This document shows, in pieces, positions 6,508-8,361 of a stretch of DNA of 8,361 nt. The stretch's first letter is position 1. Each line of letters begins with the position of its first letter. Under the pieces are notes generated by a model that saw nothing but the letters and a program-made list of their open reading frames with translations, was not told the origin of the DNA and ran no database searches. The position numbers and the translations under genes are program-made. Origin of the DNA: Candidatus Heimdallarchaeota archaeon (lineage in GTDB: Archaea; Asgardarchaeota; Heimdallarchaeia; JABLTI01); NCBI GenBank assembly GCA_030667035.1, contig DAOUWQ010000036.1, forward strand, positions 1-8,361, given 5' to 3'.

Positions 6508-7101
6508 CTATACGCTCTTCAAATATATGAAAAGTTTTTCTCCTGCTTCATCAGCAAGATCTTGTTTATTTTTTATTATAGCAAGTAATGCACCTGTTTT
6601 CTGACAGATGGTTGTAGCTGATGTTCGATTTATTTCTTGATGCTCTTTAACAAGATCTAGAGCTTCTTCATCACGTAAACGTGAATTATCAATTGATCTT
6701 CGTTTAGAGATATCATCAGGATTTGTTTCAATAATTACAAGTATTTTAGGTTTTAAAGCATTTGACACCCAACTTGGGATGCCTTGTAGATATTTGCCTG
6801 TTCTAGTTTTAATTGTATAATGAGTGTCAACAATTGTTAATCTATTCCATGATTGTTTCGCAACTCGAACAGCTGCTTCTTTTTGAATAATTTTCTGTTT
6901 ATCTGAAGGTAATTTACGCAATTTATCTCTATCTTGAATGTTGAATAATTCTGAAGCAATTTCTATCATTACAGAACCAAATACAATTGTATTTATTTTC
7001 ATTTTTTCTGCTTTAGCAAGCTCTAGTGCTTTATTGATAACTGTAGTTTTTCCAACACCTGGAACACCACCCACAATTACGATTTTGCTTTCATTAACCA
7101 T
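6508..7101 (-). CDS. adkA: Archaeal-type adenylate kinase
   Basis: A 197-residue cytoplasmic kinase that interconverts ATP plus AMP with two ADP. It matches the archaeal AdkA family, which is distinct from bacterial/eukaryotic Adk: P-loop GGVPGVGKTT near the N terminus, then FGSVMIEIA, DRDKLRKL, an IQKEAA helix, VDTHYTIKT with a following G-YLQGIPSWV (the AMP-side segment), IVIIET-like strand, RR-D-SRLRD lid arginines, EHQEINR, and TGALLAIIKN near the end. The frame also offers TTG at 7107, but the GTGAT ribosome site (7107-7111) overlaps that codon and lies 5 bases ahead of the ATG at 7101, so the ATG is preferred. The upstream coiled-coil gene ends 20 bases away, implying co-transcription. 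The secY, DUF106 and cmk neighbours common around this gene in many archaea are not present here. Confidence 0.93.
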   Translation of the reverse strand: MVNESKIVIVGGVPGVGKTTVINKALELAKAEKMKINTIVFGSVMIEIASELFNIQDRDKLRKLPSDKQKIIQKEAAVRVAKQSWNRLTIVDTHYTIKTRTGKYLQGIPSWVSNALKPKILVIIETNPDDISKRRSIDNSRLRDEEALDLVKEHQEINRTSATTICQKTGALLAIIKNKQDLADEAGEKLFIYLKSV

Positions 7102-7106
7102 ACTCA

Positions 7107-7111
7107 ATCAC
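7107..7111 (-). promoter_or_regulatory. Shine-Dalgarno site GTGAT for adenylate kinase
   Basis: The minus strand reads GTGAT 5 bases before the ATG at 7101, inside the 20-base gap after the coiled-coil gene. It overlaps the alternative TTG start and so argues for the ATG. Confidence 0.5.
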
Positions 7112-7121
7112 TTCAAGCTAT

Positions 7122-8361
7122 CTAGAATCCTAGATCATTTAGTAAATCAATAATCTTTTTAGAGTTTTTTTTGCCAATCATTTTGTTTTCCATCAAATAA
7201 GCTAATCCTTGTCGAACTGCACCAGCAAATTCTCCTGTTGCAATATAATTTGTTGCATTCAACGCATCAAATGATGACTTTAATCGACGGTTAAAAACTA
7301 TTGCCGCTGCTAATTTATCTGCTGTATCTTTTCCTCCTGAAATAGCAGAATCCCTTTCAGCAATTGGATAATCAACATGTCGACTTCGGGGTTTGCTTAA
7401 AGGAGGGATTACAAAATATCTTGATTTATCTTTATCTTGAAACTTTACCAAAAAGGCCGAAATAATAATGTCAGAAGGAATGTTTCCCGATTGATTTACA
7501 GTAGCATTTTTTGCTAATTCGAATCGATTTTTGATTATTGTTTCAATTTTATTTATCATTTCATCAGTATTTTGTATAATAGCTTCTTTTTGATCCAAAA
7601 GACTTGACAAAGCTCTATCTCTTCTAACTTGTAATTCATCTACTTGAGAGAGTGCTGTGGATTTATCATTTTCGTAATTATCAGATGCTTTTTGTTTATT
7701 ATTAAGATGCGTTTGAGTTATTGACAGGAGAGCTTTTTCTAATTGCTTTCTTTCACCTTCAACGTCCTTGACCTTCTCATTAATTTTACCAATTTGATTT
7801 TTAGCTTTGTTTATAAAAGATGACATATTTGCATGGAATTTTGGTGTTTCAGTTGAAGGTATGTTTCGTAGAATATCTCGAGTTTCTTCTTGTAAAGGCG
7901 TAATTATACCTGTTAATCCTAGTGTACTTCCTTCAAATTTTGAAAGTAATTTATAGATTGCATTATTTGCTTTTTCGAGATCAGAATCAATATAGGTGTT
8001 CATTCTCTCTTCATAATTTTCCACACGTTCTTGGACCTCATCTTGAGTATGGCTAATTCTATTAGCATAATCCCTTTCAATTGTTTCAGTTTTTTCGTTT
8101 ATCTCAGCAAGCCAATTTTGAGCCATTTCCTGTATTATCTCTTGTATTTCTTGTAACCGTGTTACTTCTGTTTGAGATTCAAGAAAATCATTGCTAATAG
8201 TATCCTCAAAAGAGGGTAAAATTAATGGCGTATCAATCATATCTTCGCTAGATCTGTTTCTTGCTAAATCAAGAGTTGTTTTGGTGAAATGTTGATCAAA
8301 AACGGGATAATCTATTGTGGAGAGCACAAGGGTATTATTTGCCTCACTAAGACTATTTGTG
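7122..8361 (-). CDS. Coiled-coil protein of unknown function, 5' end beyond the window
   Basis: I do not recognise this protein. The frame ends with TAG at 7122 and stays open to the right edge. A GTG at 8327 gives a 401-residue version, but 11 more in-frame codons without a stop precede it and no well-spaced ribosome site supports it, so the gene is probably partial. Numbering from that GTG: a short acidic N-terminal part (to about 50), charged coiled-coil helices (about 52-130 and 165-272, rich in Glu, Lys, Gln, Asn), broken by a Gly/Pro/Thr-containing stretch (132-165), then a compact C-terminal domain (about 280-401). That domain opens with a likely beta-hairpin (IIISAFLVKF, then SRYFVIPPL) and finishes with helices and a basic end (IGKKNSKKIIDLLNDLGF). 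It has no cysteine, signal peptide or membrane segment, so it is probably a soluble, oligomeric cytoplasmic protein. Adenylate kinase follows 20 bases downstream. Confidence 0.75.
   Translation of the reverse strand, partial: TNSLSEANNTLVLSTIDYPVFDQHFTKTTLDLARNRSSEDMIDTPLILPSFEDTISNDFLESQTEVTRLQEIQEIIQEMAQNWLAEINEKTETIERDYANRISHTQDEVQERVENYEERMNTYIDSDLEKANNAIYKLLSKFEGSTLGLTGIITPLQEETRDILRNIPSTETPKFHANMSSFINKAKNQIGKINEKVKDVEGERKQLEKALLSITQTHLNNKQKASDNYENDKSTALSQVDELQVRRDRALSSLLDQKEAIIQNTDEMINKIETIIKNRFELAKNATVNQSGNIPSDIIISAFLVKFQDKDKSRYFVIPPLSKPRSRHVDYPIAERDSAISGGKDTADKLAAAIVFNRRLKSSFDALNATNYIATGEFAGAVRQGLAYLMENKMIGKKNSKKIIDLLNDLGF

Noticed and set aside
1..8361. CRISPR arrays, tRNA or rRNA genes, insertion sequences, attachment sites
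   Set aside because: No regularly spaced direct repeats, cloverleaf-like GC-rich segments, transposase motifs or terminal inverted repeats were seen on either strand.

Overview
The window is about 8.4 kb of AT-rich DNA with compact coding. All six clear genes lie on the minus strand, so they are transcribed from high to low coordinates. It looks like an archaeal chromosome. The adenylate kinase (6508-7101) is the archaeal AdkA type, not the bacterial Adk type. Ribosome-binding sites match the archaeal 16S tail complement (GGAGG, GTGATC). Spacers carry TATA-like boxes and T-rich terminators. An Asgard or other mesophilic archaeon is a reasonable guess, but nothing here proves the lineage. All three standard stop codons end genes, so no recoding is implied.

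Layout in transcription order: (1) an unrecognised coiled-coil protein whose frame stays open to the right edge (7122-8361, 5' end missing); (2) 20 bases later, archaeal adenylate kinase (6508-7101), probably in the same operon and followed by a stem-loop with a T-rich tail; (3) a single-gene unit for inositol-3-phosphate synthase (5137-6369), followed by a second stem-loop and T tract; (4) a HEAT-repeat protein (3959-5005); (5) a two-gene operon for a heterodimeric ABC exporter (2020-3852 and 170-2020), whose genes share one base in a TAATG junction. The last 170 bases at the left edge may hold the 3' end of a convergent plus-strand gene.

Functionally, the exporter pair is the best-resolved system. 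The first subunit has a degenerate Walker B glutamate (Asp) and switch histidine (Gln). The second has a degenerate signature motif (LSVGK). In a head-to-tail dimer these defects fall in the same ATP site, leaving the other site fully canonical. Inositol-3-phosphate synthase feeds inositol into polar lipid headgroups or solutes. Adenylate kinase balances adenine nucleotides. The HEAT protein is probably a binding scaffold, and the coiled-coil protein has no function I can assign. I saw no mobile element, CRISPR array, tRNA or rRNA. The most novel item is the coiled-coil protein; the rest are recognisable families.
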